Below, one piece after another: positions 43,083 through 51,893 of a DNA stretch of 64,000 nt (positions are counted from its first letter, which is position 1; each line of letters opens with the position of its first letter). This DNA is from Micromonospora arborensis (GTDB lineage Bacteria > Actinomycetota > Actinomycetes > Mycobacteriales > Micromonosporaceae), in contig NZ_PYBV01000042.1 in assembly GCF_003205615.1 (NCBI RefSeq), positions 23,477 to 87,476 of the forward strand. Reading direction: 5' to 3'. Made by a program: the position numbers and the translations under genes. The notes under the pieces were generated by a model, which was given only the letters and a program-made list of their open reading frames with translations, was not told the origin of the DNA and did not search any database.

Positions 43083-44672
43083 ATGCGTCGCACCGTCACG
43101 CGACTACTGGCCATGACCGCGCTCGGACTACCCCTCATCCTGCCCGCAACCCCCGCCACCGCCGCACCCACCGCACCGGCCCGACAACTGGCCGATGTCA
43201 TCCCCGCGCCCGTCGAAACCCGACCCGACGCCCACGGCACCTTCCAGCTCAGCCCCCTGACCGTCATCCGCACCACACCCGGCTCGGCCACCGCCTGGCA
43301 GGTGGGCCGCCAACTCGCCGACACGCTGCGCCCCGCCACCGGCTACCCCCTGCCCGTCCTACCGGTCCGCTCCACCCCGCTGCCCGAGATCGCCCTGCTC
43401 ATCGGGGGAGCGGACGCCCGCGTCGGCCAGCAGGGCTACCAACTCGACGTCACCCGCCGCGGCGTGACGATCCGGGCCAACACCCCCGCCGGCCTGTTCG
43501 CCGGCACCCAGACACTGCGCCAACTGCTGCCCGCCGACATCGAGTCACCCCGGCGGCAGCGCACCACCTGGACGGTCCCCGGCGGACGGATCGTCGACTA
43601 CCCGCGCTTCGCGTACCGGGGCGCCATGCTCGACCTCGCACGGCACTTCCACACCGTCGACGAGATCACCGCCTACGTGGACCTGCTCAGCCAGTACAAA
43701 ATCAACTACCTGCACCTGCACCTGACCGACGACCAGGGCTGGCGCATCCAGATCGACTCCTGGCCCCGCCTCACCAGCGTCGGCGGCGGACCCGGCACCG
43801 GAGTCGACGGCGTCGGCCCCGGATACCTCACCAAGGCCGACTACAAGGCCGTCGTCGCGTACGCCGCCGCACGACACATCACCATCATCCCCGAGATCGA
43901 CATGCCCGGGCACACCAACGCCGCCCAGTCGACGTACCCCGAACTCAACTGCGACGGCGTCGCACCACCCCCGCGCACCGACACTGCCGTCGGCTACAGC
44001 TCGCTGTGCATCAACGACGAACGCACCTACCGGTTCGTCGAGGACGTCATCCGTGAACTCGCCGCCATCACCCCCGGGCCGTTCCTGCACATCGGCGGCG
44101 ACGAAGCCCACGCCACCACCGACGAGGACTACCGCACCTTCATGCAGCGGGTCCTGCCCCTGGTCGCCAAGTACGGCAAACGCGCGTACGGCTGGAACGA
44201 GATCATGCAGGTCGACCCGCCCACCGACGCCGTCGCCCAGTTCTGGGGCACCGGCACCACCAACACCGACCTCGCCGAAGCCGCAGCCCGGGGCAACAAG
44301 GTCGTCATGTCGCCGGCCAACAAGGCGTACCTGGACATGAAGTACGACCGCAACACCCGCCTCGGACTGAGCTGGGCCGCCTACATCGAGGTCTCTGACG
44401 CGTACGGCTGGGACCCGGCCACCCGCGTCACCGGCGTCGGCGAGAACGCCGTCCTCGGCGTCGAAGCCCCGCTGTGGTCCGAAACGCTGCGCACCCTCGA
44501 CGACATCGAACACCTGGCCTTCCCCCGCCTGCCCGCCATCGCCGAACTCGGCTGGTCCACAGCGGCCAGCCACGACTGGGAGTCGTTCCGGACGCGACTG
44601 GGGGAGCAGGCACCCCGCTGGCGCCTGCAACAGGTCGACTTCTACCCCTCACCCCAGGTGCCGTGGCGCTGA
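43083..44672 (+). CDS. Secreted GH20 beta-N-acetylhexosaminidase
   Basis: The protein has 529 residues. MRRTVTRLLAMTALGLPLIL is a signal peptide with cleavage after about residue 28 (ATPATAA). A GH20b domain leads into the barrel: RGAMLDLARHFHTVDEITAY, YLHLHLTDDQGWRIQIDSWP and the catalytic Asp-Glu in FLHIGGDEAHATT (D340, E341); LSWAAYIEVSDAYGWDP follows. The enzyme removes terminal GlcNAc or GalNAc from chitin or glycan fragments outside the cell. A 13-bp-arm terminator closes the gene, so it is monocistronic. The gene-free 42881-43082 upstream should hold its promoter; no DasR-type site was recognised. Confidence 0.94.
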   Translation: MRRTVTRLLAMTALGLPLILPATPATAAPTAPARQLADVIPAPVETRPDAHGTFQLSPLTVIRTTPGSATAWQVGRQLADTLRPATGYPLPVLPVRSTPLPEIALLIGGADARVGQQGYQLDVTRRGVTIRANTPAGLFAGTQTLRQLLPADIESPRRQRTTWTVPGGRIVDYPRFAYRGAMLDLARHFHTVDEITAYVDLLSQYKINYLHLHLTDDQGWRIQIDSWPRLTSVGGGPGTGVDGVGPGYLTKADYKAVVAYAAARHITIIPEIDMPGHTNAAQSTYPELNCDGVAPPPRTDTAVGYSSLCINDERTYRFVEDVIRELAAITPGPFLHIGGDEAHATTDEDYRTFMQRVLPLVAKYGKRAYGWNEIMQVDPPTDAVAQFWGTGTTNTDLAEAAARGNKVVMSPANKAYLDMKYDRNTRLGLSWAAYIEVSDAYGWDPATRVTGVGENAVLGVEAPLWSETLRTLDDIEHLAFPRLPAIAELGWSTAASHDWESFRTRLGEQAPRWRLQQVDFYPSPQVPWR

Positions 44673-44690
44673 CTCGTACCCCATCCCACG

Positions 44691-44722
44691 CCTTGGCGGG
44701 CACCGACCGGTGCCCGCCAAGG
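44691..44722. terminator. Hairpin terminator between GH20 and PhzF-like genes
   Basis: Perfect 13-bp inverted repeat CCTTGGCGGGCAC / GTGCCCGCCAAGG with a 6-nt loop, between two convergent genes. Confidence 0.9.
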
Positions 44723-44733
44723 CTGGAGACCCC

Positions 44734-45642
44734 TCACCGCCCGGCAACCACGGCGGCGGCCCCGACCAGGACCCGCGGACCGGTCGGACCCGGCCGGGCC
44801 GAGGCGGTGATCGTCGCCGGTTCACCGACGACGTCACCCATGTCGACGGACAACCGGCCGAAGCCACTGGTGGACAGGCGGGCGGCCAGGCACGCTGTGC
44901 TGTTCACATTGGCGATGTCCTCGGGCACCCCGATCGACGGCGCGAACATCCGCGCCACCACGCGACCTGAGCGTGTGGGCGCCGAATAGACGTAGCAGCC
45001 GAGCAGACCCAACCGATCACACACCGCGCGGAGCCGATCCAGACGCGGGCCGAGCCCGGTGACCGCGTCGGGCGTGCTGACCGGCACCAGGATCCGAGCC
45101 CGACCCAGCGAGGCCACACACGCCCCGGCGAGCAGGTGACCGGGAGCGACACCGAGGGCGTCGACGACAGGCCCGATCTCGGCCCAGGTGGCATCTCGGA
45201 CGACCACCGGACCCGGGTCGAACGCGGCGTGGATCAGATCACCAGCACGGACCGCCCGGCCGACGAACGTACGGCCCGACACCCGCAATCCGAACTCCTG
45301 CTCCGCACCCGGGCGTTGCGCGGCGAGGAACGCCACGGCGGCCACCGTCGCGTGCCCGCAGGCGGGCAGTTCCCCCTCGGCGGCGAAGAAGCGCAGGCCC
45401 ACCGGCTCGTCGGCCGACGCCCGCCGCAGGAACACGGCGTGCGACGCCCCCACCCGGCCCGGCACCCGGCTCCGATCGGCGTCGGTCATGGTGGGGGAGC
45501 CGGACTCGTCGACGACAGCCGTGGGGCTGCCGCCGCGCCCATCCCGAAGACACGCGCGGACAATGGTGATCAACAGCGAGTCGGAAGCGGCCTCGTCGTC
45601 ACCGCGCCCGCCCGACCGTGAGAGGTTGTTGCTCGGTGCCAT
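44734..45642 (-). CDS. PhzF-like isomerase-fold protein, catalytic Glu replaced
   Basis: The protein has 302 residues from ATG 45642. Two related halves are visible: LLITIVRACLRDGRGGSPTA with FFAAEGELPACGHATVAAVA, and CYVYSAPTRSGRVVARMFAP with VNSTACLAARL. The Gly-His-Ala-Thr block is the PhzF signature. In PhzF the catalytic Glu lies in a Ser-Glu-x-x-Phe motif; here the equivalent reads GASHAVFLR, with His. Some actinobacterial relatives may share this, but isomerase activity as in phenazine synthesis is doubtful. It is divergent from a hydrolase gene 28 bp away. Confidence 0.75.
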   Translation of the reverse strand: MAPSNNLSRSGGRGDDEAASDSLLITIVRACLRDGRGGSPTAVVDESGSPTMTDADRSRVPGRVGASHAVFLRRASADEPVGLRFFAAEGELPACGHATVAAVAFLAAQRPGAEQEFGLRVSGRTFVGRAVRAGDLIHAAFDPGPVVVRDATWAEIGPVVDALGVAPGHLLAGACVASLGRARILVPVSTPDAVTGLGPRLDRLRAVCDRLGLLGCYVYSAPTRSGRVVARMFAPSIGVPEDIANVNSTACLAARLSTSGFGRLSVDMGDVVGEPATITASARPGPTGPRVLVGAAAVVAGR

Positions 45643-45670
45643 CGCGATCATCTCCAGTGAGGACTCGACC

Positions 45671-46450
45671 ATGAACCTGGCGTTTGATCGATCAGCGGGG
45701 ACCGGACCGGAGGTGGTGTGCCTGCCCATGTTCAGCATGACCCGCACCGCCACGGCTGCCGCCTTCGGCCCAGCCTTCGCCGGTGCGGGCCTGCGGGAGA
45801 CGTACCTGGACCTGCCCGGCCACGGAGACACCCCCGCCACCTGCCCACCCACCTCGCAGGCGGTGCTGGACACCGTGTGCCGGTGGCTCGACCAGCACGT
45901 CGACGCGCCGGTCCTGCTCGCCGGTGCCTCCTACGGCGCCTACCTGGCCGCGGGCATCGCCCGCCAACGACCCGAACTGGTTCGCGGCATGCTCCTCGTC
46001 TGCCCGGGCATCACCATCGCCCGCGACAGCCGGGACCTGCCGGCGGAGCCGCCGCTCGCCGCGCCCACGGGTTGGCTCGACGCCGCCCCCGCCGCACTGC
46101 ACGCCCACCTCGATGCCGCCCTGGGCCAGCGCAGCGCGGCCGTCGTCACGACAGTGCTCGCGGCCTTGAACTCCGGCGGCCCCGGTGATGCGACGTTCCA
46201 GGAGAGGCTGCAGACCGGCCCCGACTACGCGCTGCCCGACGAGAGCACCGACGTCGTCTTCGACGGCCCGGTCACCGTCGTCACCGGCCGACAGGACGGG
46301 ATCGTCGGCTACGCCGACCAGTTCCGCGCCATGCGCCGTTATCCCCGCGGCACCTTCACCGTGCTCGACGCCGCCGGCCACTACCTGCCGTACGAACAAC
46401 CCACGATGCTGCGATCGCTCACCCAGGACTGGCTGCACCGCACACACTAG
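45671..46450 (+). CDS. Alpha/beta hydrolase
   Basis: The protein has 259 residues. LDLPGHGDTPATCPPTSQAV, the nucleophile elbow LLAGASYGAYLAAGIARQRP, VVTGRQDGIVGYADQ (acid) and VLDAAGHYLPYEQP (His) form a complete triad in the usual order. ATG 45671 is preferred; the longer frame overlaps the PhzF gene. It is cytoplasmic with unknown substrate. It is divergent from the PhzF-like gene and convergent with the anchored protein across a strong terminator. Confidence 0.87.
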   Translation: MNLAFDRSAGTGPEVVCLPMFSMTRTATAAAFGPAFAGAGLRETYLDLPGHGDTPATCPPTSQAVLDTVCRWLDQHVDAPVLLAGASYGAYLAAGIARQRPELVRGMLLVCPGITIARDSRDLPAEPPLAAPTGWLDAAPAALHAHLDAALGQRSAAVVTTVLAALNSGGPGDATFQERLQTGPDYALPDESTDVVFDGPVTVVTGRQDGIVGYADQFRAMRRYPRGTFTVLDAAGHYLPYEQPTMLRSLTQDWLHRTH

Positions 46451-46484
46451 GCCCGAGCATCCTGGCCGAGACAGCCGCCGAACT

Positions 46485-46524
46485 CGGACGGCGGCGGCAC
46501 CGGGAACGATGCCGCCGCCGTCCG
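46485..46524. terminator. Bidirectional hairpin terminator
   Basis: Perfect 15-bp inverted repeat CGGACGGCGGCGGCA / TGCCGCCGCCGTCCG with a 10-nt loop between convergent hydrolase and LPXTG-protein genes. Confidence 0.9.
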
Positions 46525-46535
46525 AAACATGATCT

Positions 46536-48767
46536 CTAGCTGACGAAGATGCGCCGCCGCCGCCGGGACCGCCAGGTCAGGGCCGCGCCCGCGAGGATCA
46601 GGGCGAGCGCGACGCAGACCAGCACCGGCACCGGCACGCTGTCGCCGGTGATCGGCAGGCCGCCACCCCCACCGCCGGCCGGCGGGTCGTCGGAGCCGCC
46701 GCCTCCCGGAGGCGTGCCAGCATCGCCGGTCGTCGGCTTGGCCCTGGTGTTGCCACCGAGCAGCAGCAGATCGTCGCTCTCGGCGTCGTCGGTCATCGTC
46801 TGCACCGACGTCCTCGTGCTCCGCGGCAGGTACTGGTGCTCCGCCGTGAACTTCTGCGTCGACACGTTCTCCTTGGGCGACTTGGAGAAGTCCACGCCGC
46901 CCATCGTGTAGACGTAGACCTGCCCGCCGGCCTCCCACTCGAACTTGTAGTCACCGTCGCGGAACGACTTGAGATATTGCTGCCAGGTCTCGTTGAAGTC
47001 CCACTTCTCGCCGCGGATCGGCCACTTCGACACGTCGCCGCTGTTGATGATCGTGTGGTAATCGGTGGCCTTGTTCGCGTCCTGCAACCGGATCCACTCG
47101 GCCGCCACCCGGGACGTGTAGACACGGCGCAGTTCGGCGTACGCGGGATCTTGACTGATCTTCTTCTCCACCGCCGGAACGATCAGCTTCTCGACGATCT
47201 TCTGGTTGTGCTCGATCTGCGCCTTGGTGGGCTTGCACGGGTCGCCGGGCAGGTCGAAGTCGAACTCCTGCGGCACCGAGTTCACCTTGAGCGGAGCATC
47301 CAGAATGTAGATGCCACCGTCCTGCTCACGCACCTGCGCGGGCTCCGGCTCGATCCAGTTGCGGATGCCGTGCAAACAGGGCAGCCCGTTGGTCAACTGA
47401 TTCTCGTCCCAAAACTGCCTGCCCAACTCGGTCTTCGGGTTCATGGCCGCAACGAAGTCGTGCTTCATCTGCAGGTCGGCCTCGAGCAGCACCCGCCCGG
47501 CGTCGGTCTTGCCGAACTGGGCGTCCATCACCCGCTGCGGCTCGTCCGGGTTGAGGTTCACCCAGAACTTCTCCGGGGTGAGCGCCAACCAGGTGAAGAA
47601 CGAGTCGGAGATCAGCTGGGCCTGCTCCTGGCCGCCGAAGCCGGGGTTGGTGTCCGGGTCGGGCATCTTCTCGGCGGTGAACGAGTAGTCCAGGCCCTCG
47701 CCCCTGACCGGGGCGCCGACAAAACGCAGCTCCAGGGTGGAGAAGTCGACGCCGCCAGGCCCGCGCAGGCGCTGACCGGTGGGGTCGCCCTGCCGGATGC
47801 GCTCCATCTGCTGGCGCATGCTCTCCGGGGTCGGCTTGGACTGGTTGAGCATGTCGTTGAGGCCGCCGCGCGAGCCGGAGTTCGCCTGCGGATTCGGGTT
47901 CAACGTCGGGTCGAACTTGGTGTGCGGGCCGGGGGTGAACCGCACGACGGGGGTGGAGCGGTGCTGGTAGGCGGTGACCCGGGACTTGCCGTCCGGGTGC
48001 TGTCCGGCACCGGTGCTGAGCCCGCGCAACCTGGTGGTGGTGCTGGCCTCTGGCTCCTGGCCGAAGACGTAGCGCAGCGAATAGTCCTTGAACCGCGGAT
48101 CCTTGAGCACCTGGCGGTCCTTGGGCACCTGTGTGTCATCGACCGCGCCACCTGACTTGATCTCGACGAACTCTTTGGTCTTGTGGTTGACCGCGTCGTA
48201 CAGGCGGCGGATGACCTTGCCGTCCGCGTCCTTGACGTCGATATCGACCTCGCAGAGCCAGTCCGGGCCGACCAGGTTCAGGTCCTGGACCACCTTTTTG
48301 TGGAAGGCCTCGCCGCGCGTGCGGCGGGCGGCGTTTTCGATGTACGCGTCGTTGAGCCAGTCCTGGAACGTGCCGGTGTACGGCCTCGAGGTGGTCTGCC
48401 GTCTGTTGTAGCTGGCGTAGACCTTGCGCGGGTCGCCCTCTTTCCAAACGTCCGGGTCAGTGCCGGCCTTCAAGAGGTCATCGGGCGTGGGCGCCGCCAG
48501 CCCGTCCATCGACTGCCGCTGGTTCACGTAGTCGTACGTGTCCCACGCCGACTTGACCCGGGTCTCGTTACCGACCGGCAGCGTCCCCGGTTTCGACGGG
48601 TTGCCGGTCAGCTTGGCCCACTCGTCGCAGCGCTTGGGGGTCCGCGGGGCCGGGGCCGCCGCCGAGGCGACGGGCACGGCGCCGACGGCCAACAGCACGG
48701 CGCAGACGGCCGCCACCAGGCTGCGCAACAGCAGGTACGCACGGAACCGAACTCTGGGGTAGCTCAT
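46536..48767 (-). CDS. Sortase-anchored secreted protein with predicted PD-(D/E)XK nuclease-like domain
   Basis: The protein has 743 residues. ATG 48767 follows GGGGA; frames to 48893 lack a ribosome site. A signal peptide (YLLLRSLVAAVCAVLLAVGA, cut near residue 37) and a C-terminal LPITG (704-708) with membrane helix and Arg-rich tail mark a cell-wall protein. Between about 148 and 236 the sequence follows the restriction-endonuclease fold: RGEAFHKKVVQDLNLVGPDW (helix with Glu153), VIRRLYDAVNHKTKEF (Asp191), VEIKSGG (Glu202-x-Lys204) and DDTQVPKDRQVL. The remaining 450 residues match nothing I know, with a Gly/Pro linker before LPITG. A secreted nuclease or toxin-like effector is possible, not shown. 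The neighbour at 48938 is divergent. Confidence 0.75.
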   Translation of the reverse strand: MSYPRVRFRAYLLLRSLVAAVCAVLLAVGAVPVASAAAPAPRTPKRCDEWAKLTGNPSKPGTLPVGNETRVKSAWDTYDYVNQRQSMDGLAAPTPDDLLKAGTDPDVWKEGDPRKVYASYNRRQTTSRPYTGTFQDWLNDAYIENAARRTRGEAFHKKVVQDLNLVGPDWLCEVDIDVKDADGKVIRRLYDAVNHKTKEFVEIKSGGAVDDTQVPKDRQVLKDPRFKDYSLRYVFGQEPEASTTTRLRGLSTGAGQHPDGKSRVTAYQHRSTPVVRFTPGPHTKFDPTLNPNPQANSGSRGGLNDMLNQSKPTPESMRQQMERIRQGDPTGQRLRGPGGVDFSTLELRFVGAPVRGEGLDYSFTAEKMPDPDTNPGFGGQEQAQLISDSFFTWLALTPEKFWVNLNPDEPQRVMDAQFGKTDAGRVLLEADLQMKHDFVAAMNPKTELGRQFWDENQLTNGLPCLHGIRNWIEPEPAQVREQDGGIYILDAPLKVNSVPQEFDFDLPGDPCKPTKAQIEHNQKIVEKLIVPAVEKKISQDPAYAELRRVYTSRVAAEWIRLQDANKATDYHTIINSGDVSKWPIRGEKWDFNETWQQYLKSFRDGDYKFEWEAGGQVYVYTMGGVDFSKSPKENVSTQKFTAEHQYLPRSTRTSVQTMTDDAESDDLLLLGGNTRAKPTTGDAGTPPGGGGSDDPPAGGGGGGLPITGDSVPVPVLVCVALALILAGAALTWRSRRRRRIFVS

Positions 48768-48937
48768 GTAGATCCCCATCCAGGGAGGGATACGCCGGTG
48801 CCCCTCCCGTTTGAAGTCATCTCGTCCCCGGCGCCGTGTGGCACCATATGGAACGGATCCGCATTGGCCTGCCCCAATGCGATCGACTGACAATTATGGG
48901 TATCTGTTCGTTATCAAGCGCTGAGTGGAGACCGGGC

Positions 48938-49420
48938 ATGAGCGACTGGGCCGACAACCCGCGACTGAACACCTGGTTGACGGCCCAACAGACGGCTTTT
49001 CCGGCCTGGGCCCGGGAAACCGGGCAGGCGTGGGACTTCACCGTGGACTCAATGGACCGCCTCGAGCAGCTGCTGCGGAAGCGGTTGGCCGCCCGGCACG
49101 ACCTGCTCGCGGCCGAGGCGGTCGAGCAACCCGCGGTCGCGGTGCCGGGGTGGTATCTCGGCGAGGTGCTCAACCGCAACTACGGCACGCGGTGGCACCG
49201 CAACCCGGTCGAACCCACCCACCCCGACCAGCCGAAGACCCCGTTCGTCCAGTTCCCGGAGGACCCCGAAGCGGAGTACGACGACGAGGAGAACATGCCA
49301 CCGGTCTGCAACCCGATCAACGAGATCCGCAGCCTGTTCGTCCGCGAACCCAGCTATCACCTACGGCACATTGTCAACCGATTCGAGCGGTGGGTGCCGC
49401 TACGAGACCACTCTGGCTGA
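48938..49420 (+). CDS. Hypothetical cytosolic protein, possible partner of the anchored protein
   Basis: The protein has 160 residues from ATG 48938. It has no signal peptide or membrane helix. It begins MSDWADNPRLNTWLTAQQTA, contains PGWYLGEVLNRNYGTRWHRN and an acidic stretch PEDPEAEYDDEENMPP, and ends VNRFERWVPLRDHSG. The Trp-Tyr-Leu-Gly-Glu pattern resembles small proteins of unknown function that occur near secreted toxins, but I could not assign a family. It is divergent from the anchored nuclease-like gene across 170 bp. Its last 21 bp overlap the convergent TetR gene. Confidence 0.65.
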   Translation: MSDWADNPRLNTWLTAQQTAFPAWARETGQAWDFTVDSMDRLEQLLRKRLAARHDLLAAEAVEQPAVAVPGWYLGEVLNRNYGTRWHRNPVEPTHPDQPKTPFVQFPEDPEAEYDDEENMPPVCNPINEIRSLFVREPSYHLRHIVNRFERWVPLRDHSG

Positions 49421-50047
49421 GCCTGGCCCGGCCAGCCCGTGCAGCAGCAGGTCGGTGAGGGTGTCGAGGGTCTTGTCGTCGTCACCGGCCGACTCGTCGG
49501 TGGCCGGCATCGCGTAGTTCAGGGTGGCGAGCATCGCGCCGATGGCTGCCGCGACCAGCTGCGGGTCGCCGGGCAGCGGGTGGTGGCGCTCGCGTAGGTA
49601 GTCCAGATGTTCGCGCAGCGTCGTGGTCTGGGCGCGCAGGTCGCGCCAGGCGCTGCCGGAGGCGGGATCGGCCGCGATCATCGACTGGAACAGGGCGACC
49701 GTGACCGGACGGTGCTGCCGCATCACCGTCCAGGCGATCGCGAGGTGGTCGCGCAACTGCGCCCGGTCGGTCAGGTCGTGGTCCTTGGGGTGATCGCCGC
49801 TGGCCACGTGCTCGTCGGCGGTGGCCTCCATCTCGGCCAGCAGCGCCTGCAGCAGCTCCTCCTTGCTGGCGAAATGCTCATAGAACGAGCCGGTGGCGCG
49901 CCCCGCCGCAGCCGTGATGTCGGTGATCTTGGTGTTGAGGTAGCCGCGCTCGCTGAACAGCCGCCGAGCCGCGTCCAGCAGCGCGGTGCGGGTCTGCGCG
50001 GCCTTGACCTTGCGTGTGGCCGTCTCGGGCGTGGTGCCTCGGGGCAT
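49400..50047 (-). CDS. TetR-family regulator
   Basis: The protein has 215 residues. TRTALLDAARRLFSERGYLN with ITDITAAAGRATGSFYEHFA and SKEELLQALLAEM is a canonical TetR DNA-binding domain. The C-terminal ligand domain includes LAIAWTVMRQHRPVTVALFQ. It is divergent from an FAD monooxygenase gene, the usual arrangement for a TetR repressor of a detoxifying or degradative enzyme. Its 3' end overlaps the convergent hypothetical gene by 21 bp. Confidence 0.92.
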   Translation of the reverse strand: MPRGTTPETATRKVKAAQTRTALLDAARRLFSERGYLNTKITDITAAAGRATGSFYEHFASKEELLQALLAEMEATADEHVASGDHPKDHDLTDRAQLRDHLAIAWTVMRQHRPVTVALFQSMIAADPASGSAWRDLRAQTTTLREHLDYLRERHHPLPGDPQLVAAAIGAMLATLNYAMPATDESAGDDDKTLDTLTDLLLHGLAGPGSARVVS

Positions 50048-50100
50048 TGGTGTCCTTCCGCGTCAGGGGTTGACGGGCCCATCCTAACGAACGTACTTTC

Positions 50101-50122
50101 ACCGAAGAACAGTTCAGTGAAC
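50101..50122. promoter_or_regulatory. Possible TetR operator
   Basis: GTTCA-G-TGAAC (50112-50122) with a further TTCAC upstream (50098-50102) in the 97 bp between the divergent TetR and monooxygenase genes. The dyad is short, so support is weak. Confidence 0.4.
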
Positions 50123-50144
50123 CGGGGTTCGGGGGAGCGGGGAC

Positions 50145-51302
50145 ATGAGAGCGATAGTCGTCGGCGGCGGCATCGCCGGGGCCACAGCCGCACTAGCGCT
50201 GCGGCACATCGGCATCGACGTAACCGTCTACGAGGCGTACGAGGACCCGGCCGGCAACATCGGCTCGTTCGTCAGCCTCGCCAGCAACGGGCTGCGCAGT
50301 CTGGACACACTCGGCTGCCTGGCGCAGGTCCAGGACGCCGGTGTCGACATCCCACGGCAGCGGATGTGGTCGGCCGGCGGTCACCTGCTGGCCGACGTGC
50401 CACGCGGCCGGCGCAGCACCGAAGCACTGCACAGCGTCACGCTCCTGCGTGGACGGCTCGTCGCGGTGCTGCGCCACGCCGCTACCGACGCCGGGGCGCG
50501 GATCGTGACCGGGCACCACCTCGTCGGCGTCACCGAGACACCAGAGGGTGTCACCGCCGAATTCGCCAACGGCGAGCGGGCCACCGCCGACCTGCTCGTG
50601 GCCGCGGACGGCATCTGGTCGACGGTGCGCCAACTGCTCGACGCGACCGCGCCCCGCACGGAGTACGCCGGTCTCTACGCGGTCTCGGGCGTCGCCACGA
50701 TGGACGGTGTCGAGCCCGGGGTGTTCAACCTGACCTTCGCCCGCAACGGCGCCTTCATCCACCTGGCCGCCGACGACCGCGAGGTGTGGTGGCAGGCGCA
50801 GATCGCGGATCCGACCCAGCCGGACCGCACCGGCATCAGCGAGGCGCAGTGGCTGAGTCGCACGGCCGAGCTCTACCAGCAGGAGGCGGTGCCATCCGCG
50901 GTCATCGCGGCGACCACCCGGCTGCACCCGACCGTGCTCTTCCACGCGGTCGACCCGGTGCCCACCTGGCACAGTGACCGCGGCGTCCTGATCGGCGACG
51001 CCGCCCACCCGGTCGGCGCCGGCCAGGGCGCCTCCATGGCGATCGAGGACGCGCTCGTCCTGGCTGCGGCCCTGCAGGCCGAGCCGACCCTCTCCGCGGC
51101 GCTGACGGCGTACGACGCCGAGCGCCGCCCCCGCATCGTCAAACTCCTCGACACCGCCGAGGACAACCGTGGGGCCAAGAAGGCCGGGCCGGTCAAGCGA
51201 CGCGTGCAGGCGCTGGTGATGCGCATGTTCGTGCCGTTGTTCTACGAGAAGGCCACCACCTCGCTCTACAGCTACGAGCCTGGCAAGCTCGGCCCGCGGT
51301 AG
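50145..51302 (+). CDS. FAD-dependent aromatic-type monooxygenase
   Basis: The protein has 385 residues. MRAIVVGGGIAGATAALALR is the FAD ADP loop; LLVAADGIWSTVRQLL is the DG motif; GVLIGDAAHPVGAGQGASMA with IEDALVLAAAL is the GD motif and PxxGxG loop. This is the class A flavoprotein monooxygenase (PHBH) family, which hydroxylates aromatic or polyketide-like substrates with NAD(P)H and O2. It probably responds to the divergent TetR regulator. Downstream lies a scar zone with truncated genes. Confidence 0.9.
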   Translation: MRAIVVGGGIAGATAALALRHIGIDVTVYEAYEDPAGNIGSFVSLASNGLRSLDTLGCLAQVQDAGVDIPRQRMWSAGGHLLADVPRGRRSTEALHSVTLLRGRLVAVLRHAATDAGARIVTGHHLVGVTETPEGVTAEFANGERATADLLVAADGIWSTVRQLLDATAPRTEYAGLYAVSGVATMDGVEPGVFNLTFARNGAFIHLAADDREVWWQAQIADPTQPDRTGISEAQWLSRTAELYQQEAVPSAVIAATTRLHPTVLFHAVDPVPTWHSDRGVLIGDAAHPVGAGQGASMAIEDALVLAAALQAEPTLSAALTAYDAERRPRIVKLLDTAEDNRGAKKAGPVKRRVQALVMRMFVPLFYEKATTSLYSYEPGKLGPR

Positions 51303-51331
51303 CCGCTGCCGATGTCCTCGGTCGACTGCCC

Positions 51332-51420
51332 TTACGCGGTCGGAGTTCGTCTGCGCTGCCGGTACGCGGCCGCTTTGGCCCGGTCTCCACAGCCGCGCAT
51401 GCCGCACCAGCGCCGCCGCG
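51332..51420 (-). pseudogene. C-terminal remnant of a CGNR zinc-finger regulator
   Basis: The minus strand reads RRRWCGMRGCGDRAKAAAYR then QRRRTPTA and a stop at 51332. The Cys-x4-Cys-Gly-[ND]-Arg-Ala-Lys block with AAYRxR is the C-terminal zinc finger of CGNR/ABATE proteins, normally about 180-200 residues. The rest is gone; the break joins it to the MFS remnant on the other strand. Confidence 0.6.
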
Positions 51421-51424
51421 CGCC

Positions 51425-51808
51425 GCGCGACCGGACTCGGCGCACTCGGCGTCGCATCCCTGCGCCTGGTCGCCTCCGACAACACGGCGGAGCCGACACG
51501 AACGACCGACCTGTTCCACGGCGTCCGCGCGATCGTCCGGGCTCCGGCCCTGCGAACGATCACCCTCGCCACCAGCGTCGGCCAACTGGGCCTCGGCGGT
51601 CTCGCTGTCGTCGCCACCACCCTGGCCGCCGCCGCGCACAAACCCACGCGGGCCGGCCTGCTCCTCAACTGGCCGCCGAGGCGATCCGTACGTAGGTGTT
51701 CACCATCGGCTGCTGGTCGCCGGCTTTCCGATCCTCGCGGGGGTGGCGGGCGGCGTACTGCTGCGCCGTCAACGGCCGGGGGAGAGGGGACGTATCGATG
51801 CTTGCTGA
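51425..51808 (+). pseudogene. Decayed C-terminal part of an MFS transporter
   Basis: In one frame from 51430: TGLGALGVASLRLVASDNTA, DLFHGVRAIVRAPALRTITL and ATSVGQLGLGGLAVVATTLA, typical of the inter-domain loop and helices 7-8 of MFS pumps. After about 51680 a different frame reads HHRLLVAGFPILAGVAGGVL LRRQ..., ending at TGA 51808. Start, first half and several helices are missing and a frameshift is present. Confidence 0.55.
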
Positions 51809-51893
51809 GCTTCTTTCGCAAGCGTAGGAAGAACACCACCACCCACCGTCGGCCCCTGCATCGATCCGCCGTCCAGCGTCGAAGGAGATGCGT

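Noticed and set aside
46836..48155. 439-residue plus-strand frame rich in Leu/Val/Gly
   Set aside because: Complement of the anchored nuclease-like gene; no start signal or domain.
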